Counted from the first letter of the stretch, positions 49,830 through 58,871 are shown. The stretch is 64,000 bases of DNA from Deinococcus sp. KSM4-11 (GCF_004801415.1 NZ_SSNX01000008.1:161028-225027), one strand, 5' to 3'. Translations and numbers: made by a program. The notes: generated by a model not told the origin, from the sequence alone.

Positions 49830-50063
49830 TCACTGAACCAGCAGCAGGCGAATCCGGGTGACGAGGCCCGTGCTGGTCTGAACCACGACGCCCAGGAAGC
49901 TGCCCGCCGAGGTCTCCACGCGGATGGCCTGACGGGTTGAACTGGCGTCCACCAGTCGGGCAATGGCCGGGCTCCCCAGCACAAAACGGAGGTCAAGGTA
50001 CCGGCTGCTGACCTGTTCGACTTCGGCATCCGTGGCATCAATGACAACCGCTTCAGATTTCAT
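49830..50063 (-). CDS. Hypothetical protein, 77 aa
   Basis: MKSEAVVIDATDAEVEQVSS begins the protein, followed by a short helix and three strands (RQAIRVETSAGSFLGVVVQTSTGLVTRIRLLLVQ) that could form a small beta-barrel. No family recognised. TACCGT six bases before the ATG supports the start. Another frame on the same strand (49655-50047) overlaps it but lacks sensible composition. Confidence 0.5.
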   Translation of the reverse strand: MKSEAVVIDATDAEVEQVSSRYLDLRFVLGSPAIARLVDASSTRQAIRVETSAGSFLGVVVQTSTGLVTRIRLLLVQ

Positions 50064-50372
50064 GGGCTCACGGTATGGAGGGGATGGTTTCCGGATCGCT
50101 GCGCCTCATCGCCCCCACGGGTGGCCCCCGACGGGGTACACGCCCATGACCGGGTTCCTGGCCAACCACACTGTGGCCGGGCCACACCTTGCAGGGGTAG
50201 TTAGCCAAAATCGCTTTTTGTTTTCCTTCGGCTGCCCGCCCTGTGTGGACTTCCGCTTGATACGCCGCTTCAGCATCCATTCCGCGCCTGCGCATCTGGC
50301 TCAAGCGCGGTCATCGTCCCACTACGTCCGGCCAGCGTTCACTTCGGCAGGTCGAGGTTTTGCAGGAAGCCA
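50064..50372. other. Stretch without a convincing gene
   Basis: A 78-codon frame on the minus strand (50068-50304) is open but has no start signal and an unlikely Pro/Arg/Gly-rich C-terminus. I see no repeats or promoters of note. Confidence 0.35.
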
Positions 50373-50711
50373 TCATTGGTCAGGCGTGATGTTCGGGCCG
50401 GAACTGCGCATGGTCAGGGTCGCCTGCTTGCCCGCCTGCGTGCAGGTGATCGTCCCCATGGCCACTGCTGATCCGTTCCTGGCCTGCAGCGTCACGCTGG
50501 TGGTGGTGCGGCCCTGGACTGCCCACGCTCCCCATTCGGATCCAGTGCTGGAGGGCTTCTGCTGATGGGCCTGCGTGACCACGGCGTTCAGGGCGGTCGT
50601 GCAGGTCGTCGTGAAGGTGCGGCTGGTCGCACCGGACGGAAGAGACTGTTGCATCAGCGGAGCGCAGCTGGCGAGGGCAGTGGCAAGGGCAGGCAGGAGC
50701 AGGTTTCGCAT
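50373..50711 (-). CDS. Small lipoprotein, 112 aa
   Basis: The N-terminus MRNLLLPALATALASC is a lipoprotein signal with lipobox LASC (Cys16). The rest is Thr/Ser-rich with strands (TTTSVTLQARNGSAVAMGTITC, KQATLTMRSSGP) and two more cysteines (TTTCTTAL and TITCTQAG) that may bond. GAGGA lies six bases before ATG 50711. No family is recognised. Confidence 0.65.
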   Translation of the reverse strand: MRNLLLPALATALASCAPLMQQSLPSGATSRTFTTTCTTALNAVVTQAHQQKPSSTGSEWGAWAVQGRTTTSVTLQARNGSAVAMGTITCTQAGKQATLTMRSSGPNITPDQ

Positions 50712-50902
50712 GGCATTCCTCTGGTCTATGGCGCTCTGATATCGCTGGAGCGAACGGGTTGCCGGGTTTAGAGGAGGGTGTGATTCACCTCCCATTGTGC
50801 CAAAAGCAATCATGCTCCGGGATTCCCGGAGTGGGAGACCCGCTTTTCCCAGAGATGGCACCAGATCCGAGCCGGGGTACCAAGTGGTTCACAGGCGGCG
50901 GG

Positions 50903-51556
50903 TCACTGCATTCTCGGATCGTGTGTGGGATCGGCGTACAGGGGCGGGCAGCCGTGCCCGATGTCTTCGCGGCGCAGTTCGTAATGCCAGGGCTCGTTGC
51001 GGTAGATCTGGCACAGCCCGTACCTGGCGCCGTGCCTGGACAACCACGCCGTGGCCTGGGTCGGCCCGATGTCGACCGCGTTCCCGGACACGTGGGGAGA
51101 GGTATCGGCCGTGGCGACCCAGCGGGCCGCTTTCGCTTCCGAGCCGTACTTCGAGACCGCCTTGCGGAGTATCCGGTTCTGGTACGTCCGGGAACGCCAG
51201 CCGCTGTTCACGACGACCGTGATCCCTTCGTCCGCAGCGGCCGTTGCGGCCCGGCGGAGGGCCCCCAGGAGGCCTGGATCGAGCCTGGCCACTGCCGGGT
51301 ACCCGCCTTCGAAGACGGTCACGCCGTCAGGAACGACCCCGTCGGTCGTGCCGGCGACGTCGGGGCGGCCGCCGTGCGGCCCACCGGACAGCCGGGGCGC
51401 GAGGGGTGGCGCGGCCCTGGGTGCTGGTGGCGGCGACGCAACCGCCATGGACGGGTCATGATGGACACCGAGAGCCGCCACGCTGAGGGCCAGCAGGAGG
51501 CCGACGGGTACAGATCGGGTAGGCCGGACTGCGGTCTGGGCCGGGTCGAGGGACAT
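50903..51556 (-). CDS. VanY-like D-Ala-D-Ala carboxypeptidase (M15B)
   Basis: 217 residues. A signal-anchor segment (VPVGLLLALSVAALGV) and a Pro/Ala-rich linker precede an M15B peptidase domain. The zinc motifs are complete: SGWRSRTYQ, SPHVSGNAVDIG (SxHxxGxAxD) and NEPWHYEL (ExxWH). The enzyme would remove the terminal D-Ala of cell-wall precursors outside the membrane. TGGAGG lies directly before ATG 51556. It is divergent from a two-component system whose promoter carries direct repeats, an arrangement familiar from actinobacterial vanY/vanRS-like loci. Whether it gives glycopeptide tolerance cannot be judged; no vanHAX genes are present. Confidence 0.85.
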   Translation of the reverse strand: MSLDPAQTAVRPTRSVPVGLLLALSVAALGVHHDPSMAVASPPPAPRAAPPLAPRLSGGPHGGRPDVAGTTDGVVPDGVTVFEGGYPAVARLDPGLLGALRRAATAAADEGITVVVNSGWRSRTYQNRILRKAVSKYGSEAKAARWVATADTSPHVSGNAVDIGPTQATAWLSRHGARYGLCQIYRNEPWHYELRREDIGHGCPPLYADPTHDPRMQ

Positions 51557-51602
51557 GCCTCCAGTCAAGGCGGCGGGGTGTTGCCAGCGCGTACGTGATT
51601 TT

Positions 51603-51621
51603 CGATATGCCGGCGATATGC
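51603..51621 (+). promoter_or_regulatory. OmpR-type direct repeat in the vanY/regulator gap
   Basis: CGATATGC occurs twice (51603-51610 and 51614-51621) with a period of 11 bases, one helical turn, the usual layout of OmpR/PhoB-family binding sites. It lies between the divergent carboxypeptidase and response-regulator genes. An inverted repeat GCTCC/GGAGC follows at 51620-51634. Confidence 0.6.
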
Positions 51622-51643
51622 TCCGGTTGGGAGCATCCAGAGT

Positions 51644-52339
51644 ATGCGTGTGTTGATCGTCGAGGACGAACCCTACCTGGCCCAGGCGATCCGCGATGGC
51701 CTGCGCCTGGAGGCGATTGCCGCCGACATCGCCGGTCACGGTGACACCGCACTGGAACTGCTGAGCATCAACGCCTATGACATCGCCGTCCTCGACCGCG
51801 ACATTCCTGGCCCCAGCGGGGACGAGATCGCGGAAAGCATCGTCGCGTCCGGAAGCGGCCTGCCGATCCTGATGCTCACCGCCGCGAACCGGCTTGACGA
51901 CAAGACCTCCGGATTCGAACTCGGTGCCGACGACTATCTCACCAAGCCGTTCGAACTCGGGGAACTCGTCCTCAGGCTCAGGGCACTCGATCGCCGGCGG
52001 GCGTACCACAGGCCGCCCGTGTGGGCTCTGGCTGGTCTGCGTCTGGATCCCTTCCGCCGCGAGGTGTACCGCGACGGCCGGTATGTCGCGCTGACCCGCA
52101 AGCAGTTCGCCGTGCTCGAAGTGCTCGTCGCTGCCGAGGGCGGGGTCATCAGTGCTGAGGAGCTCCTGAAACGGGCCTGGGACGACCACGCCGACTCCTT
52201 CACCAATGCCGTGCGCATCACCGTCTCGGCCCTCCGCAAACGACTCGGTGAACCCTGGTTGATCGCCACGGTGCCCGGCGTCGGCTACCGCATCGATCCA
52301 GGCGCCAATCCCGGTTCAGAGGAAAAGGATCGTGGTTAG
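51644..52339 (+). CDS. OmpR-family response regulator
   Basis: 231 residues. The receiver domain has the acidic pair in VEDEPY, the phosphorylated Asp in VLDRDIPGP, and the Lys in YLTKPFELGEL. A winged-helix domain of the OmpR type ends in PWLIATVPGVGYRIDP. It overlaps the kinase start by eight bases. The direct repeats just upstream are probably its own target, so it should control itself and the carboxypeptidase gene. Confidence 0.93.
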   Translation: MRVLIVEDEPYLAQAIRDGLRLEAIAADIAGHGDTALELLSINAYDIAVLDRDIPGPSGDEIAESIVASGSGLPILMLTAANRLDDKTSGFELGADDYLTKPFELGELVLRLRALDRRRAYHRPPVWALAGLRLDPFRREVYRDGRYVALTRKQFAVLEVLVAAEGGVISAEELLKRAWDDHADSFTNAVRITVSALRKRLGEPWLIATVPGVGYRIDPGANPGSEEKDRG

Positions 52340-53492
52340 AGCGTCTGGCCTGAGCGTGCGCCTCAGGCTCACCCTCAGTTATGCCGGCTTCCTGATGCTG
52401 GCCGGTGCCCTGCTGCTCGCGGTCGTGTGGGTGTTCCTGCTGCGCTACGTGCCGGCGGAGATCGATCTGCGGATCCCATCGCCGGGCGGCACGGAGCGGG
52501 TCGCAACAGCCCGGGGTTCGTCCCTGCCGGCGCCGCCTCGCGGGCAGTTCATCCCCAACCGCTCCGACCTGGTACGGGCCTTCGTTCCCAGGGCCGCTGC
52601 CACGCTGGTCGTCCTGCTGGTGCTCGGCCTGGCGGGGGGGTGGCTTCTGGCTGGCGCCATGCTCACGCCGCTCACCCGGATCACCGACGCCACACGCCGC
52701 GCCACGCAAGGATCGCTCGCCCACCGGATCCGGCTCCCGGGCCGCAGAGATGAATTCCGCGAACTCGCCGACGCGTTCGATGCCATGCTCTCGCGGCTCG
52801 AAGCGCACGTCGCCGAACAGCGACGATTCGCAGCGAACGCGTCCCATGAACTGCGCACCCCGCTGGCCATCACGCGGACGCTGCTCGATGTGGCCCGCCA
52901 CGATCCGCACCGCGACACCGACGCCCTGGTCGACCGGCTCCACGCCGTCAACACCAGGGCGATTGACCTCACGGAAGCCCTGCTCCTGCTCAGCCGCGCC
53001 GACCAGCGCTCGTTCACGCGGGAGCCCGTCGATCTGTCCCTCCTGGCGGAAGAGGCCACGGAAACGCTCCTCCCTCTTGCGGAACGATGCGGCGTCACCA
53101 TCGAGACCCTCGGCGACATGACCTGGGCTGTGGGGTCACACGCGCTGCTGCTGCAATTGACGATGAACCTCGTGCACAACGCGATCGTTCACAATCTGCC
53201 GGCACAGGGTGACGTTCGGATCCGCACCGGCGTCCAATCCGGGGGAGCGCTGCTCACCGTCGAGAATACCGGCGAGACGCTCACGCCACAGCTGGTCTCC
53301 ACGCTCACCGAGCCGTTTCGGCGGGGCACCGAACGGATCCGCACGGATCACGCCGGGGTCGGTCTCGGCCTGGCCATCGTCAAGAGCATCACGCAGGCAC
53401 ACGACGGAACCCTCACCCTCAGCCCCCGCGCCGACGGGGGGCTCCGCGTGACGGTGAACTTTCCCGCCGCGCCAGCGCAAGCTGGCAGTTGA
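52332..53492 (+). CDS. Sensor histidine kinase
   Basis: 386 residues. Two membrane helices (about 15-38 and 92-112) enclose a short extracytoplasmic loop of about 50 residues; HAMP follows (TPLTRITDATRRATQG). The HisKA H-box is ANASHELRTPLAI, and the ATPase domain has NLVHNAIVHN (N-box) and HAGVGLGLAIVKSI (G-boxes). The short loop is like VanS-type sensors that detect envelope ligands. GTG is the start, overlapping the response-regulator stop. Codon style (many CTC, GTC, ATC and CGG) differs slightly from the neighbours. Confidence 0.93.
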   Translation: MVRASGLSVRLRLTLSYAGFLMLAGALLLAVVWVFLLRYVPAEIDLRIPSPGGTERVATARGSSLPAPPRGQFIPNRSDLVRAFVPRAAATLVVLLVLGLAGGWLLAGAMLTPLTRITDATRRATQGSLAHRIRLPGRRDEFRELADAFDAMLSRLEAHVAEQRRFAANASHELRTPLAITRTLLDVARHDPHRDTDALVDRLHAVNTRAIDLTEALLLLSRADQRSFTREPVDLSLLAEEATETLLPLAERCGVTIETLGDMTWAVGSHALLLQLTMNLVHNAIVHNLPAQGDVRIRTGVQSGGALLTVENTGETLTPQLVSTLTEPFRRGTERIRTDHAGVGLGLAIVKSITQAHDGTLTLSPRADGGLRVTVNFPAAPAQAGS

Positions 53493-53576
53493 CTGTCCGG
53501 CGAGACCGCTCTGGGCCACCACGGGCAGTAGGGCGGGCGACCCGCAGCGCGTTGGTGGCAGCCGGTGGAGGAGGTC

Positions 53577-53636
53577 GGAACGGACACCGACGCCCAGACC
53601 GGTCTGCCCAACCGGCGCACCGTCCATGAGGCTTAG
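53577..53636 (+). pseudogene. Fragment of a GGDEF domain gene
   Basis: DAQTGLPNRRTVHEA followed by a stop is the opening motif of a diguanylate cyclase domain (D-x-L-T-G-L-P-N-R-R). Nothing of the later GGDEF motif exists downstream. It is a relic at the edge of the acquired VanY cassette. Confidence 0.4.
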
Positions 53637-53738
53637 GACACCAGCGTGCACTGGATCAACCGTCGGCAGGTGTCCGTCACCGCAAGTTCAGCGGTCAGAC
53701 CGCCGACCGACCCGCTGCCTGCCGGGTACACTGCCCGC

Positions 53739-54416
53739 GTGACCGCCGCTCCTCACCTGCGCCCGGTGCGCCCGGACGACCGCGCGGCCCTGGCGCAGAT
53801 TGCGTACCACACGGGTTTCTTCGGGGCGAGCGCGGCCGTGTACTTCCCGGATGCCGCGCTGTTCGGCGCGCTGTGGATGGAGCCGTACCTGGGGGGTGCA
53901 GGAGTCGAGGGTGCGGGCGCTGCCGGGTTCGTCGCCGATCTGGACGGCGTAGTACTCGGCTACATCGTGGGCGCGCCGGATCACGGGGCGTACCAGCGCG
54001 CCCTGACGGCGGTGGTCGCGCGCTTCCTGACCACCCACCGGCCCACGCCCGACACCCTGCGAAGCCTGCGCTACCTGGTGCGGGCTGCGCGGTACTCGTC
54101 GCCCCATGCCGACTGGATGGCCTATCCCGCGCATCTGCACCTGAACCTGCTGCCCGCCGCGCGGGGTCTGGGCGTAGGCCGGCGGCTGCTGGACGCCCAC
54201 CTCAGCGCCCTCGGGGGCCTGGGCGTCCCCGGTGTGCAGCTGTCCACCACCACCGAGAACGGCGCCGCCATCACCCTGTATGGCCGGGCCGGGTTCGGGG
54301 TTCTCGCCTCGCGCGACTCGCCGCTGTGGATGCCGTGGCTGGGGCGGGCGACCACCCACGTGGTCATGGGGCGTCGCTGTCCGGGATGGGATCCGGATCG
54401 GGCGTGCCCTGACTGA
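53739..54416 (+). CDS. GNAT family N-acetyltransferase
   Basis: 225 residues. The acetyl-CoA site is in LNLLPAARGLGVGRRLLDAHL (R/Q-x-x-G-x-G), followed by GVPGVQLSTTTENGAAITLYGRAGFGVLAS, typical motif B. The N-terminal half (IAYHTGFFGASAAVYFPD) resembles a group of larger GNATs with unknown acceptor. GTG 53739 is chosen because TACACT lies six bases upstream. The 3' end overlaps the convergent PIG-L gene by 53 bases. Confidence 0.85.
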   Translation: MTAAPHLRPVRPDDRAALAQIAYHTGFFGASAAVYFPDAALFGALWMEPYLGGAGVEGAGAAGFVADLDGVVLGYIVGAPDHGAYQRALTAVVARFLTTHRPTPDTLRSLRYLVRAARYSSPHADWMAYPAHLHLNLLPAARGLGVGRRLLDAHLSALGGLGVPGVQLSTTTENGAAITLYGRAGFGVLASRDSPLWMPWLGRATTHVVMGRRCPGWDPDRACPD

Positions 54417-55353
54417 GCAGTTCGTTGCGGCGCACGAACGCCCGCATGAAGCGCCCCATGATCCGCGTCTGCGTCCGGTAGGTGTTCACCGCCTGCAACT
54501 TGCGATCCACCTCGGCGGGTGTGAGGTCCGCGCGTTCCCACGGCAGCGTCTTCGCACGGGGTGGAATGGTCAGGGGCAGTTCGCCGTGCAGGCCCTTGGG
54601 CACCGGCCATTCCAGGCCGCCATGCACCACCCAGTAGCGCAGGCGATTCTCCTGCTGCCGCTGGGCCATCAGGCGCATGGCGAGGTTCGCCACAGTGCGG
54701 TGATCCGTGTGGAAGTCCTGCGGAGCGGGCGCGAAGACCAGATCGGGCTTTACGCGGTCGAGCACACGCTTCAGGTCGGCTTCCAGCGCCTCGCCGGTGT
54801 AGGGCGCGCCGGGCGTCAGGGCGCCCGGCACATACACGGCCGACGCGGCGGTGCGCGGCGCGGTGTAGGGCTGCGCGTAGTTGGACGTGGTCAGCCGGGC
54901 CAGCCCCCGATCCGGGTAGCCCAGGATGAACGTGTGGTCTGCCGGAACACCCAGCACCTGGGCGGCCTTGCGCGCTTCCAGCGCGCGGGTGGCTCCCAGC
55001 GCCCGCATGTTCTGGGCCTGCGGCCGCAGCACGCCCTGCGTGAGTGCCGCGTCGAACTCGAAGCCGTCCCCGGCGGTCACCCAGGTAATCCAGACGGTCG
55101 CGCCTGCCGCCTCGGCCCGCTGGATCATGCCGGCGCAGCACAGGGTCTCGTCGTCCGGGTGGGGAGACAGGATCAGCACCCGCTGTCCGGCGTGGAAGTC
55201 GCCCAGGGCCGGAAGGGCCTGCACGCGATCCGCGCTGCCGTCGAACAGGCGGATCGTGACCGGCAGGTTGATCCACACGGTCAGCCCCAGACCCCCCAAC
55301 AGCACGGCGGCGGGAAACAGGTGGCGTCGGCGGGGCAGCGGAAGTCGCTTCAT
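54364..55353 (-). CDS. PIG-L family deacetylase
   Basis: 329 residues. One N-terminal membrane helix anchors it. The zinc motif is SPHPDDETLCCAG, with the later zinc histidine in DFHTDHRTVA. PIG-L enzymes remove N-acetyl groups from N-acetylglucosamine conjugates such as GlcNAc-PI, mycothiol or bacillithiol precursors. Deinococcus makes bacillithiol, so a BshB-like role is conceivable, but the membrane anchor and extra C-terminal domain (LTPAEVDRKLQAVNTYRTQTRIM) argue for an extracytoplasmic glycan substrate. Confidence 0.88.
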   Translation of the reverse strand: MKRLPLPRRRHLFPAAVLLGGLGLTVWINLPVTIRLFDGSADRVQALPALGDFHAGQRVLILSPHPDDETLCCAGMIQRAEAAGATVWITWVTAGDGFEFDAALTQGVLRPQAQNMRALGATRALEARKAAQVLGVPADHTFILGYPDRGLARLTTSNYAQPYTAPRTAASAVYVPGALTPGAPYTGEALEADLKRVLDRVKPDLVFAPAPQDFHTDHRTVANLAMRLMAQRQQENRLRYWVVHGGLEWPVPKGLHGELPLTIPPRAKTLPWERADLTPAEVDRKLQAVNTYRTQTRIMGRFMRAFVRRNELLSQGTPDPDPIPDSDAP

Positions 55354-55396
55354 CGGGTGGCGCCGTCCGGGGCGGCCGGGCGATAGGAGCAGCGTA

Positions 55397-56071
55397 TCAG
55401 CTGCGCCCGCTCACGCGGGACAGGATTGGGGCGGGCACGCTCACGCCGGTCAGGCGCGCCGCACCCAGCGCGCAGGCCAGGCCCGTCAGCCAGCCTGCCA
55501 GGACGTCGGTCGGAAAGTGCACGCCCAGCACCAGCCGTGCCACTCCACTGAGCAGCGTATAGGCCACGCCCAGGATCAGCGCGGGCCAGCGCCACGGCGT
55601 GCGCCACAGCAGAACCACCAGCACGGTGGCGAGCGCGGCCGCCGTGGCACTGTGTCCACTCGGAAACGACGCGCCGCTCTCGTGCACCAGGCGGGGCCAC
55701 AGCTCCGGACGGGGCCGGTTGAAGATCAGTTTCATGCCCAGCGCGATTCCCACGGCGCTGCCCAGGCCCAGCAGCGCGAACAGCGCCTCCCGCTCTCGGT
55801 GTGTGAAGTGCAGGGCGGCAAGGATCAGCAGGGTCGCCGCGCCCATCCCGAACGGCCCGCCGAAGGTGTGCAGCAGCACGCTCAGCTGGGTCAACCAGGC
55901 GGGGGCGTGGGCGTGAACCCACAGCATCATGGGGGTCTCGAAGCCGAAGCGTTCCTGCTCGGCGACGTCCTCGGCCAGCACGCCCACGATCACCAGCGGA
56001 ATCAGGATGCCCGCCAGCCAGCGCAGCAGGTGTGCGGGCGCGGGCGGGCGGGTCAGGCTGGGCGTGGTCAT
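55397..56071 (-). CDS. PAP2-superfamily phosphatase
   Basis: 224 residues with about six membrane helices. The three phosphatase motifs are KLIFNRPRP (K-x6-RP), PSGHS and ARLVLGVHFPTDVLAG (SR-x5-H-x3-D, with SGVAR instead of SR). It probably dephosphorylates a lipid phosphate such as undecaprenyl pyrophosphate or phosphatidic acid. The stop lies 43 bases before the PIG-L gene, so they may form an operon concerned with envelope glycans. Confidence 0.9.
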   Translation of the reverse strand: MTTPSLTRPPAPAHLLRWLAGILIPLVIVGVLAEDVAEQERFGFETPMMLWVHAHAPAWLTQLSVLLHTFGGPFGMGAATLLILAALHFTHREREALFALLGLGSAVGIALGMKLIFNRPRPELWPRLVHESGASFPSGHSATAAALATVLVVLLWRTPWRWPALILGVAYTLLSGVARLVLGVHFPTDVLAGWLTGLACALGAARLTGVSVPAPILSRVSGRS

Positions 56072-56159
56072 CGGCCCAGCGTAGGGGACGCAGTTAAGGC
56101 GTTCCGGGAAAGTCAGGAAAGCGTGAAGATGGCAGCAGCGCCGTGCACCAGTGGCGTTC

Positions 56160-56618
56160 TTACTTGACGGTGACGGGAGCCTTCATGCCCGCCTCGTAGT
56201 GGCCGGGATAGTGGCACGCCATCTCGAAGAGGCCCGCTTTGGTCGGCGTGAACGTCAGCACGGCCTTTTCACCGGGCTTGAGGGGCACCTCGAAGAACCC
56301 CGCCTTCACGGCCTTGCCGCCGATGGTCAGCTTGACGTCCTTGCTGGCCAGCCACAGCGTGTGCTTCTCCATATAGGCGTCCCAGGCGGCCTCGCCCTTG
56401 GGCGCGACCTTCGGTGTGCTGTACAGCTGCAGCTCGTGGGGAGCCATGCCGGTGTTCGAGATGTTCATCACCACTTTCTGGCCCACTTTCAAGTGCAGGC
56501 CCATGGGTGTGAACTTCATTTCGGACATCTGGACGTTGATGGTCTGCGTGGCGGCGCTGGAGACGCCCGCCGTCAGGACGGTCAGGGAGAGCAGTGTGGT
56601 CAGGGTGGTTCGGTTCAT
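56160..56618 (-). CDS. Secreted cupredoxin (plastocyanin-like)
   Basis: 152 residues. A signal peptide (cleavage near VSSA-AT) is followed by one cupredoxin domain. Type I copper ligands are visible: His in MAPHELQL and the Cys-His-Met set in MACHYPGHYEAGM. A long insertion with a helix (KGEAAWDAYMEKHTLWLASKD) precedes the second half. It may carry electrons or bind copper in the envelope; a similar domain occurs in sulfocyanin-like proteins. The two-component genes upstream on the same strand are 180 bases away, a hint of copper or envelope stress control but no proof. Confidence 0.9.
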   Translation of the reverse strand: MNRTTLTTLLSLTVLTAGVSSAATQTINVQMSEMKFTPMGLHLKVGQKVVMNISNTGMAPHELQLYSTPKVAPKGEAAWDAYMEKHTLWLASKDVKLTIGGKAVKAGFFEVPLKPGEKAVLTFTPTKAGLFEMACHYPGHYEAGMKAPVTVK

Positions 56619-56798
56619 GGGGGCTCCTGGGCGGGTGTGGGGTCTGGGACTTCCCGCGCCTCCAGGATTGGTGTCGGCAGGTCACGTGCAAATGAAACGT
56701 CCTCACGCTGGGCTCAGGCACGGGCCAGCGTCCAGTCCAGCCGTCAGGGGGTCAGGACTCGTCTCGAGAGGGGCTGGTGCCACGGGTGAAACCAATAC

Positions 56799-58154
56799 CT
56801 ACATGGGCACCAGGGTGTCGACCGGCGATGCCGTCTCCGGCCCGTCCACGGCCAGCGGCAGGGTCACGGTGACGCGCGCCCCACCGTCCTCGCCCTGCCC
56901 GAACGCCAGCTCACCGCCGTGGGCATCCACGACCTGCCGCACCACCGCCAGGCCCAACCCGAAGCCCTCCACGTCCGAATGGCCGCGCACGAAGGCCTCG
57001 GTCAGTGAACCGGACGGCAGGCCCGGCCCGCTGTCCTCTACGACCAGCCGCGCCCGGTCGGCGCCGGGCTCCACGGTCACGCGCACCTGGCCGCCCGGCG
57101 GCGTGAACTTGATGGCGTTGCCCACCAGGTTCTCCAGCACGCTGCCGAGCAGCGCCACGTCGCCCCGGACGTGGGCGGGCGCGCCGTCCAGCCACAGATC
57201 CAGGTCACGCCGGGTCGCCAGGGGTTGCAGCAGATCCACGGCCTCGCCCGCCAGGTGGAGCAGATCCACGGCGGGCAGCGGGGCGCCCGGCGGCGCGGGC
57301 AGGCGCTGCGCACGGGTCAGGGTCATCAGGTTCCCGGTCAGCTGACGCAGGCGGCTGGCGGTGCGTTCCGTGCGTTCCAGCGCGCTGCGCAGTTCCTCGG
57401 CCGGGCGGGGCCGCGAGAGGGTGTGCTGCACGTCGGCCAGCATGGCCGTGACCGGCGTGCGCAGTTCGTGCGAGGCGCTCGCCAGGAACAGCGTCTCGTG
57501 CTCCCGTTCGGCCCGTAGGGCCTTCAGGCTGCCGTCCAGGGCGCGGGCGAGCGCACCGACCTCGCCCGGTTCGTGCAGGGCGGGCAGCGGGCTGGGCAGA
57601 TCCAGGCGCTGCACCCGCCCTGCCAGCGTTTCCAGGGGCCGCAGGGCGCGGCGAACCTGCGCGGCCACCAGCGCCCCCACCACCGTACTCAGGCCCAGCA
57701 AGGTCAGTGCGGCAATCAGCACGTACCGGCGCAACAGTTTCTCCAGCGGCTCCAGGCTGCGGCCGACCTCCACGATCAGCGGCCCCTCGCGCTGCGACGC
57801 CACCAGGTACTCGCCGGTCCGGCGAACCACATGCACGCCGCTGCCGCTCAGGAAGGCCGGGTCCAGGCGCGGTGGACCGAGCGAGCCGCCGGACCACACC
57901 TGCACTCCTGAGCGGTAGACGCGGGCGGTGGCGGTCACGCCGTTCTCTTCGAGGATGTCGCGGGCGGTGGCGTTCAGGCGGCCGGGGGTGGTGTCCGCAA
58001 TGGCCAGCAGCGCCTCGGCCTGCGCGTCCACCTGCCGGGAGATGGAGGAGAGTTCCGCCCGCCACAGCACCGTGCCGGCCACGCCCGCGAAGGTCAGCAT
58101 GGCCAGCAGCACCGCCGCGAAGGTCAGCAGCGTCAGGCGGGTTCGCAGCGTCAT
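56799..58154 (-). CDS. Sensor histidine kinase
   Basis: 451 residues. Two membrane helices (about 8-30 and 143-165) enclose a sensor loop of about 110 residues; HAMP (RRALRPLETLAGRVQRLD) follows. The H-box is LASASHELRTPVTAM, the N-box NLVGNAIKFTPPG, and the G-boxes DSGPGL and GFGLGLAVV. It belongs to the EnvZ/BaeS-like group and is paired with the response regulator just upstream (58203-58871), which ends 48 bases before this start. The signal is unknown. Confidence 0.94.
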   Translation of the reverse strand: MTLRTRLTLLTFAAVLLAMLTFAGVAGTVLWRAELSSISRQVDAQAEALLAIADTTPGRLNATARDILEENGVTATARVYRSGVQVWSGGSLGPPRLDPAFLSGSGVHVVRRTGEYLVASQREGPLIVEVGRSLEPLEKLLRRYVLIAALTLLGLSTVVGALVAAQVRRALRPLETLAGRVQRLDLPSPLPALHEPGEVGALARALDGSLKALRAEREHETLFLASASHELRTPVTAMLADVQHTLSRPRPAEELRSALERTERTASRLRQLTGNLMTLTRAQRLPAPPGAPLPAVDLLHLAGEAVDLLQPLATRRDLDLWLDGAPAHVRGDVALLGSVLENLVGNAIKFTPPGGQVRVTVEPGADRARLVVEDSGPGLPSGSLTEAFVRGHSDVEGFGLGLAVVRQVVDAHGGELAFGQGEDGGARVTVTLPLAVDGPETASPVDTLVPM

Positions 58155-58202
58155 ACGCGGATTATGGTTCTCCGGCCGGGCGTCAGCACCACGCTCCGGG
58201 CG

Positions 58203-58871
58203 CTATTCGCCGTCCGGGAAGGCGTACCCGATGCCCCGCATGGTCTGCACGACGTCGTCGCCCAGCTTGCGCCGCAGGTTGCGCACGTAGGTGTCCACCA
58301 CGTTCGATTCCGCATCGAACCGGCCGTCCCAGACCCGGTCGATCAGCTCCTCACGCGTGTAGACCCGGCCCGGGTGCGAGGCCAGCACCTCCAGCAGCGA
58401 GAACTCCTTGGCGGTCAGGGCCACCCTCACGCCCTCGCGGGACACGGTGCGCGCCGTCCAGTCCAGGCGCAGATCCCGCCACGTCCGTTCGCTCTGCACC
58501 TCGGCGCGGCCCCGGCGCACCAGGGCCCGCAGCCGCGCCTGTACCTCGCCCAGGTGGAAGGGTTTGACCAGGTAATCGTCGCCGCCGGCGTCCAGCCCGG
58601 TAATCCGGTCATCCACGCCGTCACGGGCGGTCAGGAACAGCACCGGGGTGGCCAGTCCGGCGGCGCGCAGGTCGCGCACCAGCTCGAAGCCGGCCTGCGC
58701 GCCCTCGGGCAGGCCCACGTCGACCATCAGGGCGTCGAAGGGGAAGCTGTCGGCCAGGGCGCGCGCCTCGTCGGCACTCGCGGCCTCGTCCACGGCATAT
58801 CCGGCTTCCCGCAGGTTGGCCACCAGCGGACGCCGGATCTCCAGTTCATCTTCCACGACCAGAAAACGCAT
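58203..58871 (-). CDS. OmpR-family response regulator
   Basis: 222 residues. The receiver has VVEDELEI, the phosphorylation site MVDVGLPEG, and YLVKPFHLGE; the winged-helix domain ends VVQTMRGIGYAFPDGE. ATG 58871 fits the family N-terminus MRFLVVEDE and has TACGCT six bases upstream. It is first in an operon with the histidine kinase and is divergent from a lipoprotein gene. Confidence 0.94.
   Translation of the reverse strand: MRFLVVEDELEIRRPLVANLREAGYAVDEAASADEARALADSFPFDALMVDVGLPEGAQAGFELVRDLRAAGLATPVLFLTARDGVDDRITGLDAGGDDYLVKPFHLGEVQARLRALVRRGRAEVQSERTWRDLRLDWTARTVSREGVRVALTAKEFSLLEVLASHPGRVYTREELIDRVWDGRFDAESNVVDTYVRNLRRKLGDDVVQTMRGIGYAFPDGE

Noticed and set aside
49655..50047. A 130-codon minus-strand frame
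   Set aside because: It overlaps a better 77-codon frame with a promoter box, and its composition is unlike a protein.
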